Assembly: GCA_047630355.1 (NCBI GenBank)
Contig: JBLHXN010000006.1
Coordinates: forward strand, 1-64,000
Reading direction: 5' to 3'
Source: JANQUM01 sp047630355
Lineage (GTDB): Bacteria > Bacteroidota > Bacteroidia > Cytophagales > Spirosomataceae
DNA length: 64,000 bases
In this document: positions 53,883-62,309 of the stretch, one piece after another
Layout of the letters: each line of letters begins with the position of its first letter
How positions within the stretch are numbered: the first letter of the stretch is position 1
Program-made: the position numbers and the translations under genes
The notes under the pieces: generated by a model
Database searches by the model: none
The model's input: only the letters and a program-made list of their open reading frames with translations
What the model was told of the DNA's origin: nothing

Positions 53883-55094
53883 TCATTTTACTTCAAACTC
53901 GTATTTCTCTTTAAAAATTGAAATAAAGAGGGGATAAGAATCATCGAGACCGTTATATTTCGCAGTTTCTTCATCCATGCGGTGTTTGGTCACTTCCACT
54001 TCCAGTTTATACTTCCCTTTTTCTTTGGGTAAATGGGCGAATTTGAACTTGCGGACTTCGTCGGGGTAAAGATTGTTATCGCTCAGCTTTTTTGCGGTTG
54101 GGTACCACTGCCATTTTTCACCAATGCGACCCGTATCTTCCGCGATGAGTTTATTTTTAGCATCTTTCAATTTAAAATTAATCAATACGAAACGTTCAGG
54201 GTCGCCGGAAGGCATTCGGTGTCCAGCGTACTCATTTTTCAATGCAATTTCGTATTCTAAAGAGTCCGTAAATTTCACTAATTGTTTGGGCAGCTCAGGA
54301 TAAAAAGCCAAACCGTTCATTACTTTCGTTTTCGCTCCTTTTTCTTTCGGAATCCCTGAACCCGCAAACCAATGGCGATGCCCTTCCCGTTCGGGATAAC
54401 CCGCTACCAACGAGCGTTTTACTTCGGGCATATGACAATTTACGCAATTCTTTTTCCCGAAATATGGCCCTGCTTTCCACTCGTCGCCCGTTTCAAAAGT
54501 ACAGGCTAATGTTGGTGTTACAACAGCATTAGCATTGTGGCACGAAATGCACAGAGTTTCAGACAAATGAATGGGGTCAACCTTAACGGGGTGCGGAGCT
54601 AAATCTGTCTCAAAAGCTCCAATAATTTGTCCATCCCGAACGTGGCAAGAGGCACAATTGATTCCTTCCATTTGAAGTTTTTTGTCAAATTTCGGGTTCG
54701 TCTCCTTTACCGGACGATAAATATCACCATTCACTAATCCCGTCACAATAAATTCCTGTTGGTTTTGCAGCGGAATGTGGCAGTTGATGCACAAAAACGG
54801 ACTTGAATCTTTAGATAATTCGGCCTGAAACTGCTTATCCGTCCAAGCGTGAGAATGCGTAGAATATTGCCATTCTTTGTAATATTCAGTGTGACAAGTT
54901 CCGCAGTTTTCAGATTTCAAATCCACTAACCCCGCCGGAACTTCCTGATTCGGAATTGCCTTTTCCCAACTTTCGGTGAGTGGTTTTATGACTTCTTTCT
55001 CGGCGAATGGATTGTTTGTAAATAGTACATAACCAACCGCCCCCGCGAAAACCGCGGCAGTAGCAATCAGGTAATACCTTATTTTACTTTTCAT
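53883..55094 (-). CDS. Membrane-anchored penta-heme cytochrome c
   Basis: The ATG at 55094 (KSKIRYYLIATAAVFAGAVG) gives 403 residues with one N-terminal membrane anchor or signal; an in-frame ATG at 55184 adds 30 polar residues in front and lies in a repeat-containing region. There are five CxxCH motifs: CGTCH, CINCH, CASCH, CISCH and CVNCH, in a layout related to NrfA/cytochrome c554-type proteins. The last 150 residues are a beta-rich domain (YEIALKNEYAGHRMPSGDPE; FVLINFKLKD). Location is expected in the periplasm. Electron-transfer partners are unknown. The gene converges with the channel gene. Confidence 0.85.
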   Translation of the reverse strand: MKSKIRYYLIATAAVFAGAVGYVLFTNNPFAEKEVIKPLTESWEKAIPNQEVPAGLVDLKSENCGTCHTEYYKEWQYSTHSHAWTDKQFQAELSKDSSPFLCINCHIPLQNQQEFIVTGLVNGDIYRPVKETNPKFDKKLQMEGINCASCHVRDGQIIGAFETDLAPHPVKVDPIHLSETLCISCHNANAVVTPTLACTFETGDEWKAGPYFGKKNCVNCHMPEVKRSLVAGYPEREGHRHWFAGSGIPKEKGAKTKVMNGLAFYPELPKQLVKFTDSLEYEIALKNEYAGHRMPSGDPERFVLINFKLKDAKNKLIAEDTGRIGEKWQWYPTAKKLSDNNLYPDEVRKFKFAHLPKEKGKYKLEVEVTKHRMDEETAKYNGLDDSYPLFISIFKEKYEFEVK

Positions 55095-55143
55095 ATAAGT
55101 ACTATAACCCGCTCTAATACAACGTTTGTTCGTTGCTGATGTG

Positions 55144-55205
55144 TGATTTTGAACATAAACCCTGTCGAGACCTGCGACCGTCAACAGGGTTTATGTTCAA
55201 AATCA
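55144..55205. repeat. Perfect 22-bp inverted repeat (dispersed hairpin element)
   Basis: TGATTTTGAACATAAACCCTGT (55144-55165) is followed, after 18 bases (CGAGACCTGCGACCGTCA), by its exact reverse complement at 55184-55205. The right arm ends on the stop codon of the aldo/keto reductase gene. It can fold into a very stable hairpin on either strand and probably acts as a terminator. A decayed relative lies near 56230-56265. Confidence 0.8.
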
Positions 55206-56174
55206 CTGACTCCATTCCGTAGGCTGACGATCCCAACGGTGTTCACGAAGTTTTTCGAGTAAACCGTTTGATAGGCCTTTTCCGTCGCTGATTGCAATAT
55301 TTGACTTTACGTGCGGCAGACTTCGCATTCCAGGAATGATTGTTCCGACATCAGGGTTTGACAAAATAAACCGCAACGCCATTTCCGGCATGTTCATACC
55401 TTCAGGGATAAGCGGTTTCAGAGCGTCTGCGTGTTCAACGCTCGAGTGTAGGTTTTCGGGAACGAAGTACGTAGAACGCCAGTCCTCTTTTGGGAAAGTT
55501 GTTTCTTTGGTAAATGTTCCGGTCAGGGTTCCTTCGTCAAAAGGTACGCGGGCAATGATTCCGACGTCGTGCTTATTGCAAAGCGAAAATAACTGATCTT
55601 CGGGATTTTGATCGAAGAGATTGTAGATTACCTGCACCGCCGAAATTAGGTCAGTTTTGATGGTTTCGAGTGAATTATTCGGTTCCCAACGATTTACTGA
55701 AATGCCCCAGTGCTTCACTTTGCCTTCTTTCGTTAGCTTTTGAATAGCTTCTTTCCATTCGTCTTTATCCGCCCAAGCATCTTCCCACACGTGAAATTGC
55801 ATTAAATCTATGCAGTCTAAATTCAGGTTTTTAAGGCTCTTCTCGGTGTATTCCACAATGTGGCTCGCCGGAAATGCCTCTTCAATTTTGAATTGCGGTT
55901 GTGATGGCCACGTAAAGTTTTTCGGCGGAATTTTGGTAGCAGCGTAAAGTTTTTTTTCAGGAAATCGCTTAATTAGTTTTCCCAGAATCTGCTCAGAAAG
56001 GCCTTCGGCGTAACCCCAAGCGGTATCGAAGAAGTTATCTCCGAGTTCGACCGCCATGTCAAGCGATTTATTTACTTCCGCAATATCAGAACCCGTCCAT
56101 CCAGCGAGTCCCCACATTCCGTAGCCAATTTCTGACACTTGCCAGTCTGTTTTTCCAAATCTTCTGTATTTCAT
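55203..56174 (-). CDS. Aldo/keto reductase
   Basis: The 323-residue TIM-barrel enzyme has GDNFFDTAWGYAEGLSEQIL (catalytic Asp and Tyr), KKLYAATKIPP (Lys), IDLMQFHVWEDAW (His) and later LRFILSNPDVGTIIPGMRSL (NADP-binding). These are the AKR catalytic tetrad. It reduces aldehydes or ketones with NADPH in the cytoplasm; the substrate is not apparent. The stop codon overlaps an inverted repeat. Confidence 0.9.
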   Translation of the reverse strand: MKYRRFGKTDWQVSEIGYGMWGLAGWTGSDIAEVNKSLDMAVELGDNFFDTAWGYAEGLSEQILGKLIKRFPEKKLYAATKIPPKNFTWPSQPQFKIEEAFPASHIVEYTEKSLKNLNLDCIDLMQFHVWEDAWADKDEWKEAIQKLTKEGKVKHWGISVNRWEPNNSLETIKTDLISAVQVIYNLFDQNPEDQLFSLCNKHDVGIIARVPFDEGTLTGTFTKETTFPKEDWRSTYFVPENLHSSVEHADALKPLIPEGMNMPEMALRFILSNPDVGTIIPGMRSLPHVKSNIAISDGKGLSNGLLEKLREHRWDRQPTEWSQ

Positions 56175-56270
56175 ATTTTTAGGGGTTAGGTTTAGAGAAA
56201 ATAGTAGTTCATTAATTTGACAAAGTAATTACCGAAGGCTGCAACCGCCAACAAAGTTCATATACCTATA

Positions 56271-56933
56271 TCAAACCCGCTTTTTATCTGCCCAATAAGC
56301 AACTCCGGCTAAGATAAAATACGAAGCCAATGCCGAAGTAGTCAACGCATTAATGTCGTCATTTTTGGGTAAAACGTAGAGGTTTAAGTAATTCACAAGC
56401 AACATAAAAACTACAAAACCAGTTGCAGCGAAATTCCCGATTTTAGAAACGGCAATTGTGTTCTTTAGATAATAGATTAGTCCCGCAATCAGAAGAACTG
56501 CTTCAACGCCATACGTCAATTCCTTACTTTCCCACAAACCGAAACCGAGTTTTGGTTCACCGCTTACTAAAGGCAGGTCAGGCGTGTGAACAATTAAATC
56601 AGCGAACCAATGTGACAGAACGCCTAATGCCATTATCCAAGCGATTGCTTTACGGTTTGCCTTACCTTTCGCAACAACAATGTAATAAACTGCGTAAAAA
56701 ATCACCGCCCAAACCACCGAACCCAGCAACCCGTGCGTGAACGGATAAAAGTACATATCAAAATTATTGACGGCGGTAAAGCCTTCCACAAGTCTCATTT
56801 TCTCAATTCCGAGTAAAACGAACGGAAAGAACAAAATGTCAACAAATTGGGTAGCAATGAAAAGCATTCCGAGTGAACTGTCTTTTACTTTTCCTTTCAA
56901 CGCAAAAGCGACTGCGTAATGTCCTACAAACAT
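56271..56933 (-). CDS. Hypothetical membrane protein with N-terminal GHYAVAFALK motif
   Basis: The 220-residue protein has seven or so hydrophobic spans. MFVGHYAVAFALKGK at the start, FPFTHGLLGSVVWAVIFY-like YPFTHGLLGS and LGVLSHWFADLIVHTPDLPL show conserved His residues (GHYA, THG, SHWFxD), a pattern resembling YdjM/DUF457-type membrane metal-dependent hydrolases. Metal binding is inferred. It is upstream of the aldo/keto reductase on the same strand, separated by about 95 bases with a decayed repeat. Confidence 0.65.
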   Translation of the reverse strand: MFVGHYAVAFALKGKVKDSSLGMLFIATQFVDILFFPFVLLGIEKMRLVEGFTAVNNFDMYFYPFTHGLLGSVVWAVIFYAVYYIVVAKGKANRKAIAWIMALGVLSHWFADLIVHTPDLPLVSGEPKLGFGLWESKELTYGVEAVLLIAGLIYYLKNTIAVSKIGNFAATGFVVFMLLVNYLNLYVLPKNDDINALTTSALASYFILAGVAYWADKKRV

Positions 56934-57017
56934 AGTTTTGAGGGTTAGTAAGTTCTCTCAAGTTGAAATCGATAATATTCGCACAGTTGAATCTCATTTC
57001 TCCAAAAATGAGAAAGA

Positions 57018-57890
57018 TTATTCAAACAGCCCGCTACTCAAGTATCTATCTCCTCTATCACAAACGATAAAAACGATGACGCCGCTTTCGAGTTCCTGAG
57101 CGAGTTTAATGGCGACCGTTGCCGCACCACCGCTGCTCATTCCTGAGAAAATAGCTTCTTCGTTGGCAAGTTTCCGAGCCATTATTCTTGCTTCTTCCGT
57201 AGAAACGTCGAAAATACGGTCAACTCGTGACGGGTCAAATATTTTCGGTAAGTATTCTTTCGGCCAACGTCTTATCCCAGGTATTGAAGAACCATCAGTT
57301 GGTTGACAACCAATTATTTGCACGTCAGGATTTTGTTCTTTTAAGTACATCGAAGTTCCCATAATCGTCCCCGTTGTTCCCATTGAACTCACAAAATGGG
57401 TTACTTGCTGATCGGTATCTTCCCAGATTTCCGGTCCCGTAGATTTATAATGAGCGAGGTAATTATCTGCATTCGCAAATTGGTCTAGCTTATGATATTC
57501 GGTTTTTTCTGATTGTTCGTCCGCATAATCCCGGCACGCTTCGATACCGTCGAGTAATATCACTTTCGCCCCGAATGCCTGCATGGTCTGTAGCCGCTCT
57601 TTCGTAGAATTTTCGGGCATGACGAGTTCGATCGGAATACCGTAAAGTCGTGCGATCATCGCTAACGCAATGCCCGTATTGCCGCTTGTGGCTTCAATCA
57701 ACGTAATATCTTTTGAGATTTCGCCTCGCTCAAGGGCACCCTTTATCATACTTAACGCCGCCCGGTCTTTTACGCTACCGCCGGGGTTATGTCCCTCCAG
57801 TTTTCCGTAAATTTTAACGTTTGGGTTGGGATTGAGCTTTGTGAGTTCTACGAGTGGCGTATTGCCGACTAAATCGAGTATTGAAGCCAT
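57018..57890 (-). CDS. cysM: Cysteine synthase B (O-acetylserine/O-phosphoserine sulfhydrylase-like)
   Basis: The 290-residue fold-type II PLP enzyme has LVGNTPLVELTKL, EGHNPGGSVKDRAALSMIKG with the PLP Lys, TLIEATSGNTGIALAMIARL, the VSSMGTTGTIMGTSMYLKE phosphate loop and EAIFSGMSSGGAA. It makes cysteine from O-acetylserine and sulfide or thiosulfate. CysM usually accepts thiosulfate, which fits the thiosulfate transporter genes elsewhere in the window. It appears monocistronic. Confidence 0.92.
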   Translation of the reverse strand: MASILDLVGNTPLVELTKLNPNPNVKIYGKLEGHNPGGSVKDRAALSMIKGALERGEISKDITLIEATSGNTGIALAMIARLYGIPIELVMPENSTKERLQTMQAFGAKVILLDGIEACRDYADEQSEKTEYHKLDQFANADNYLAHYKSTGPEIWEDTDQQVTHFVSSMGTTGTIMGTSMYLKEQNPDVQIIGCQPTDGSSIPGIRRWPKEYLPKIFDPSRVDRIFDVSTEEARIMARKLANEEAIFSGMSSGGAATVAIKLAQELESGVIVFIVCDRGDRYLSSGLFE

Positions 57891-58204
57891 TATGTGAAGT
57901 TTCTGATTAAAATACCAAATGTAAAATAATCACTCGCCAATGTCCAATTTTAACATTGAATACTTTGAAAAAAGTGGCAGGCCGCTGTCTAATTTTGCAA
58001 CCATTAACATGAAAGTTGATAACGGTAAGTTGTGAGAATATTTTTTACGATATTTTAACCGCGAAGACGGAAAGTCGCGAAGTTGAATATATTTTTCTTT
58101 GCCCCGATGGAATCGGGGCCTTAGTGTCTTTGCGGTGAATGAAAATGGACGAACAGGTTATCCCCGTTAGTATTGAATAATTAACTCCTGCTACTCTACT
58201 TAAA
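57891..58204. other. Intergenic region holding a dispersed-repeat element
   Basis: This gap of about 310 bases has no gene. Its centre (58056-58137) is a repeat-like element, and the rest is AT-rich DNA without clear motifs. The left part should contain the cysM promoter. Confidence 0.6.
58056..58137. repeat. Dispersed repeat with imperfect terminal inversion and internal hairpin
   Basis: AACCGCGAAGACGGAAAGTC GCGAAG on the left is answered by CTTAGTGTCTTTGCGGTGAA on the right, so the ends are imperfect inverted repeats. Inside lies GCCCCGATGGAATCGGGGC, an 8-bp hairpin. 'ACCGC(G/A)AAGAC' and 'GTCTTTGCGGT' resemble a family of intergenic repeats in Bacteroidota (from memory). Confidence 0.6.
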
Positions 58205-60289
58205 TCAACTCAACAGCTGAAAAACTCCCCACGCCGAGACGTAGGCGAGAGCGGTCATGTAAACAAATTGAATAATCGGCCATTTCCAGCTTTTCGTTTC
58301 CCGGTAAACAACCGCTAACGTGCTCATGCACATCATCGCAAAAACGTAAAAAACGAGTAAAGACATGGAAGTGGCTACCGTGAATACGGGTTCACCGTTT
58401 GGTTTTCGCTCATTTCGCAGGCGAGCCTTTATTGTCTTGTCTCCGGCTTCTGCTCCGATACTATAAATGGTAGAAATTGTTCCGACAAAAACTTCTCGTG
58501 CCGCAAAAGAAGCGATTAACGCGATACCGATTTTCCAATCGTAACCCAACGGTGCAATAGCAGGTTCGATTACTTTCCCAAACATTCCAGCGTACGAATT
58601 TTGCAGTCTTGCAGCGGCAATTTTGTTTTCTAACTTGTCTTCGGGCAGGTCAACGTTTTCAGCGATTACCTGCTCTTCAGCTTTTTGCAGCGAATCACCA
58701 GGACCGTAAGAAGCCAACACCCACAAGATAATGGAAATTGCCACGATTATCTTTCCCGCATCCCAAACAAACGCCATTACTTTTTCATAAATAGTAAACA
58801 GTACCGACCGCCAGCGAGGCATTTGGTACGTTGGCAGTTCCATTACGAACATACTTCGGTGCGACGATTTCATTAATAAACTCATCACCCAACTGGACAA
58901 TAATGCAAAAATAAAACCGATTAAATAAAGCCCCATTAAAGCAAAACCTTGCGTAGTAAAAAATCCTAAAACGGGCTTATTTGGAACTACTAAGGCAATC
59001 AATATCGTGTAAATGGGCAAACGAGCGGCACAACTCATCAGCGGCGTAACCATAATAGTTATCAAGCGTTCTTTCCAACCTCCAATAGTTCGGGCCGCCA
59101 TAATTGCGGGAATTGCACAGCCTATTCCCGAAATCAACGGAACTACGCTTCTACCGCTCAGACCAAATCCACGAATTAACTTATCCATCAATACGACAAC
59201 CCGTGCCATATAACCCGACTCTTCAAGAATAGAAATGAACGCGAAGAGAAAAGCGATTTGTGGAATAAAAATTACCACGCCACTAATTCCCGCTAAGAGT
59301 CCGTCGGTAAGTAAATTGGTCAATTGAGACTCAGGAAGGCGTTCTTTGAGCCATTCAATCATCGCCCCGAATGAACTGTCAATAAAATCCATCGGATATT
59401 CAGCGAGCGTGAAAACCGCCTGAAACATCAGTAATAATACAGCGGTGAATATCAAGTATCCCCACTTTCGGTGAAGCAATATATCGTCCAGTTTTTGCGA
59501 AAATGTCTGCGGTGGAGCTGCTTCTTCGATTACCACTTCCTTGAGCGTTTCACCAATATCTGCGTAACGACTGATAACTTCATCGGACTGAAATTTCTTA
59601 CTATTAAACCCGTTAAGCTTTTCCTTTAAATGCTGTATTTTCTCCGGTGAAAGGAACGTGAGCTTATCACTGTGAATAGCCTGTAGTAACGCCACGTAGC
59701 GATTTGACATCGAAAATTCTTCACAAATATTATCCGCTAAAACTTCGGATTCTTCGGAAAAGAAAGAAGGATTTTGATGCGTCTTTTTGTGCTTTAATTG
59801 TTCGGCTACGGCGAGTTTAAGTCCGTCAATACCAATTCTTTCACGGGCATTTATCTCGACAACCGGAACACCCAATATCCGGGCTAACCTACTACTATTT
59901 AACGTTATACGCTTATTCTGTGCTGTATCCAGTTGGTTTAAAGCAACGACGGTTGGGATGTTTAAATCACTTACCTGTTCAAATAGGAGAAGACTCCTTT
60001 TGAGATTCGATGCATCGGCAACGATGATTGCCAAATCAGGATAATCAATACTTTCAGGATTTGTAAAAACTTCGAGTACTACCCGTTCATCTTCAGATTT
60101 CGGGTGAATACTATATGTGCCAGGGAAGTCTATTAAGGTGCAAACGGTATTATCGGACAATTTGAACTGCCCGCTCTTTTTATCGACCGTTACTCCCGGG
60201 AAATTACCTACTTTCTGTCGAAGGCCCGTAAGTTGATTAAAAAGCGAAGATTTTCCCGAGTTCGGATTTCCGATCAGTGCAATTTTCAT
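58205..60289 (-). CDS. feoB: Ferrous iron transporter FeoB
   Basis: The 694-residue protein has an N-terminal G domain: GNPNSGKSSLFNQLTGLRQK (G1), VDKKSG and DFPGTYSI (G2/G3), NQLD (G4). It continues with a membrane region containing the Gly-rich gates (VVPLISGIGCAIPAIMAART) and LIASFAAREVFVGTISTIYS. It imports Fe2+ across the inner membrane. feoA overlaps its start by 4 bases (ATGA), so the two are coupled. Confidence 0.96.
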   Translation of the reverse strand: MKIALIGNPNSGKSSLFNQLTGLRQKVGNFPGVTVDKKSGQFKLSDNTVCTLIDFPGTYSIHPKSEDERVVLEVFTNPESIDYPDLAIIVADASNLKRSLLLFEQVSDLNIPTVVALNQLDTAQNKRITLNSSRLARILGVPVVEINARERIGIDGLKLAVAEQLKHKKTHQNPSFFSEESEVLADNICEEFSMSNRYVALLQAIHSDKLTFLSPEKIQHLKEKLNGFNSKKFQSDEVISRYADIGETLKEVVIEEAAPPQTFSQKLDDILLHRKWGYLIFTAVLLLMFQAVFTLAEYPMDFIDSSFGAMIEWLKERLPESQLTNLLTDGLLAGISGVVIFIPQIAFLFAFISILEESGYMARVVVLMDKLIRGFGLSGRSVVPLISGIGCAIPAIMAARTIGGWKERLITIMVTPLMSCAARLPIYTILIALVVPNKPVLGFFTTQGFALMGLYLIGFIFALLSSWVMSLLMKSSHRSMFVMELPTYQMPRWRSVLFTIYEKVMAFVWDAGKIIVAISIILWVLASYGPGDSLQKAEEQVIAENVDLPEDKLENKIAAARLQNSYAGMFGKVIEPAIAPLGYDWKIGIALIASFAAREVFVGTISTIYSIGAEAGDKTIKARLRNERKPNGEPVFTVATSMSLLVFYVFAMMCMSTLAVVYRETKSWKWPIIQFVYMTALAYVSAWGVFQLLS

Positions 60290-60534
60290 ACGAGCGTAAC
60301 GGTGATTGTATCAGCTTCTGATTTACGAAGAGCCAATTGATTATTGTTATTGAAACGGATACAAACGGGGCATCCGAGCGGAGCGACTTGATCAATGGTG
60401 ACGATAACTCCTGGTAAACAACCCATTTCGAGTAATTTCAAAGACAGTTCTTCGTCATTAAACGACTCAACCCGTGCCGATTGTCCGCATTTAACATTAG
60501 ATAGTCTTGCCAAACCAATTTTCTCCGCAATCAT
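60286..60534 (-). CDS. feoA: FeoA-family ferrous iron transport protein
   Basis: The 82-residue SH3-like protein contains LSNVKCGQSARVESFNDEEL, LKLLEMGCLPGVIVTIDQVA (the LxxxGxxPG core) and NNNNQLALRKSEADTITV. It helps FeoB work. It is the first gene of the feoAB unit, with a promoter-like box upstream. Confidence 0.95.
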   Translation of the reverse strand: MIAEKIGLARLSNVKCGQSARVESFNDEELSLKLLEMGCLPGVIVTIDQVAPLGCPVCIRFNNNNQLALRKSEADTITVTLV

Positions 60535-60562
60535 TTATTTAGATTAATTATAAATAGCAACA

Positions 60563-60570
60563 CAAACTTA
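60563..60570 (-). promoter_or_regulatory. Possible promoter -7 box (TAAGTTTG) of feoAB
   Basis: On the minus strand TAAGTTTG fits TANNTTTG and lies about 29 bases before the feoA start; TTTTTGC with TTG sits 16 bases further upstream, close to the usual -33 distance. Confidence 0.45.
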
Positions 60571-60606
60571 ACACAAAACGTTTTAGCAAAAACTGATTTC
60601 TATCAG

Positions 60607-62256
60607 TTATGCAACTCCTGCCTGACTTTGAAAGTGAGAAATCTCGTTTGAGTAAGCAGTAATATTCGCAGATTTTTGTTCGGGAGTCCATCCTAATTCT
60701 TCACCCATTAAATCAGCGACTTTAGGAATTGACTGTTTCGCAGCTTTCCAACTGAGCAGTTCGAAGCGGGTACGTCGGGCGAAGAAATCACGCAAGGAAA
60801 CCGCCATTTCTTCCCGCACAGTATAAACCACTTCCGCTCCAATAAATGGGTAGTCAGGGTGTAAACGCTGAGTCAGGTTTTCATCAAAATGTGTAAGAGC
60901 AAGTACTTTTTCCGCCATGTCACCGTATTTCTCAGATACGTGTTTTGCCACGTCTTCGGGCAAAGCGTAAGTATTCATCAGGTTTTGGTAATTTTCCGGA
61001 CGGTAATTTTCTCCACCCACGAGGTAGTATTCCTTCGTCTGACTTTCGGTAGCTACGTTTAATTCTTTGCAAACCGCATCGATCACGTCTTGTCCCATTA
61101 GTCGGTAAGTAGTCCATTTCCCACCGAGTAAACTTATCAGTCCTGACTTTTCGTCAACTTCAACGGCGTGATCACGCAATAAACTTTTCGTGTCGTTTGG
61201 GTTCGATCCTTTTTCTGAAATCAACGGTCGTAAACCGCCAAATCCGGAAAGAATATCTTTGCGAGCAGGAAGTTTATTAAAGAAAGGAGCCATCGTTTCA
61301 AGTAGGTAATCTACTTCGCTGCTTTCCAGAATGGGCTCTTTTTCTAAATCGTGGTAAGGCGTATCCGTCGTTCCGACCATTACTTTGTTTTCAAATGGAA
61401 TTACAAAAACCACCCGTCCGTCTTTTGTTTTCGGAATCAGCATGGCTTCTTTTCCGGGCAAAAATTCTTTTGGGATTAGAATATGAACGCCTTTTGATGG
61501 TACTATTCGAGCCTCTTCCTCGCTGTTTGCCATGATTCGTACCGCATCAGAAAATGGCCCGGTACAATTCACAAATATTTTTGCTTTCACTTCTATTTCC
61601 ATCCCGTGTTCTTCGGGAAGCTGGCTTTTCACGGTCGCCGAAAGAATTTTACCGTTTTCATCTTTAGTAAATCCGGCAAGAGCAGCGTGATTAAGCGTAG
61701 CGGCCCCGGCTTCGTCGGCACTATGAGCGAGGGCAAGACAATAGCGGGCATCGTCTAATTGTCCGTCATAATACATGACTGAACTGTGAACGGTTTTGCT
61801 TAAAGTTGGTATTTTTTCAAATGTCTTTTTCTTATTCAGCCATTTCGCTTTCGGCAACGAATCATTTTTAGCGAAGAGTCCGTAAAGGAGCAATCCGGCA
61901 CTAAAGTAAGCGGCTTCAAACGCACTAAAGACCGGCGTAATCAACGCCAAAGGATGAGCAAGATGCGGAGCATTTCTTAGAACAAAATGCCGTTCTTCCA
62001 AACCGTGTTTTACTTGCCGTAATTGTCCGAAATCGAGGTTTTTGAACGCCTGTTCCAGGTATCGAACGCCGCCGTGAATCAATTTTGTGGAACGTGACGA
62101 AGTTTCAGAAGCGAAGTCTTTTCGCTCAATCAAAGCTACTTTTAGTCCGCGGGTTGCGGCATCAAGGGCAGCTCCTGCCCCACTCGCTCCACCACCAATT
62201 ACGCAAACGTCAAAAGTTTCGGTTTTCAGCTGATGAATATTTTCTTTTCGGTTCAT
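60607..62256 (-). CDS. glpD: Glycerol-3-phosphate dehydrogenase (FAD-dependent, aerobic type)
   Basis: The 549-residue protein has DVCVIGGGASGAGAALDAAT (FAD-binding GxGxxG), RSTKLIHGGVRYLEQAFKNL, NCTGPFSDAVR, KGVHILIPKEF and VMVGTTDTPYHDLEKEP, then FGGLRPLISE and LLGGKWTTYRLMGQDVID, with the C-terminal YTVREEMAVSLRDFFARRTR. It oxidises glycerol-3-phosphate to DHAP and passes electrons to the quinone pool at the inner membrane. It is downstream of galK on the same strand, separated by 53 bases. Confidence 0.95.
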   Translation of the reverse strand: MNRKENIHQLKTETFDVCVIGGGASGAGAALDAATRGLKVALIERKDFASETSSRSTKLIHGGVRYLEQAFKNLDFGQLRQVKHGLEERHFVLRNAPHLAHPLALITPVFSAFEAAYFSAGLLLYGLFAKNDSLPKAKWLNKKKTFEKIPTLSKTVHSSVMYYDGQLDDARYCLALAHSADEAGAATLNHAALAGFTKDENGKILSATVKSQLPEEHGMEIEVKAKIFVNCTGPFSDAVRIMANSEEEARIVPSKGVHILIPKEFLPGKEAMLIPKTKDGRVVFVIPFENKVMVGTTDTPYHDLEKEPILESSEVDYLLETMAPFFNKLPARKDILSGFGGLRPLISEKGSNPNDTKSLLRDHAVEVDEKSGLISLLGGKWTTYRLMGQDVIDAVCKELNVATESQTKEYYLVGGENYRPENYQNLMNTYALPEDVAKHVSEKYGDMAEKVLALTHFDENLTQRLHPDYPFIGAEVVYTVREEMAVSLRDFFARRTRFELLSWKAAKQSIPKVADLMGEELGWTPEQKSANITAYSNEISHFQSQAGVA

Positions 62257-62309
62257 ATTTTCAATTACCAGTTAACAGTAGCTAATTCTCAATGTGAGGG
62301 CAAAACGCC

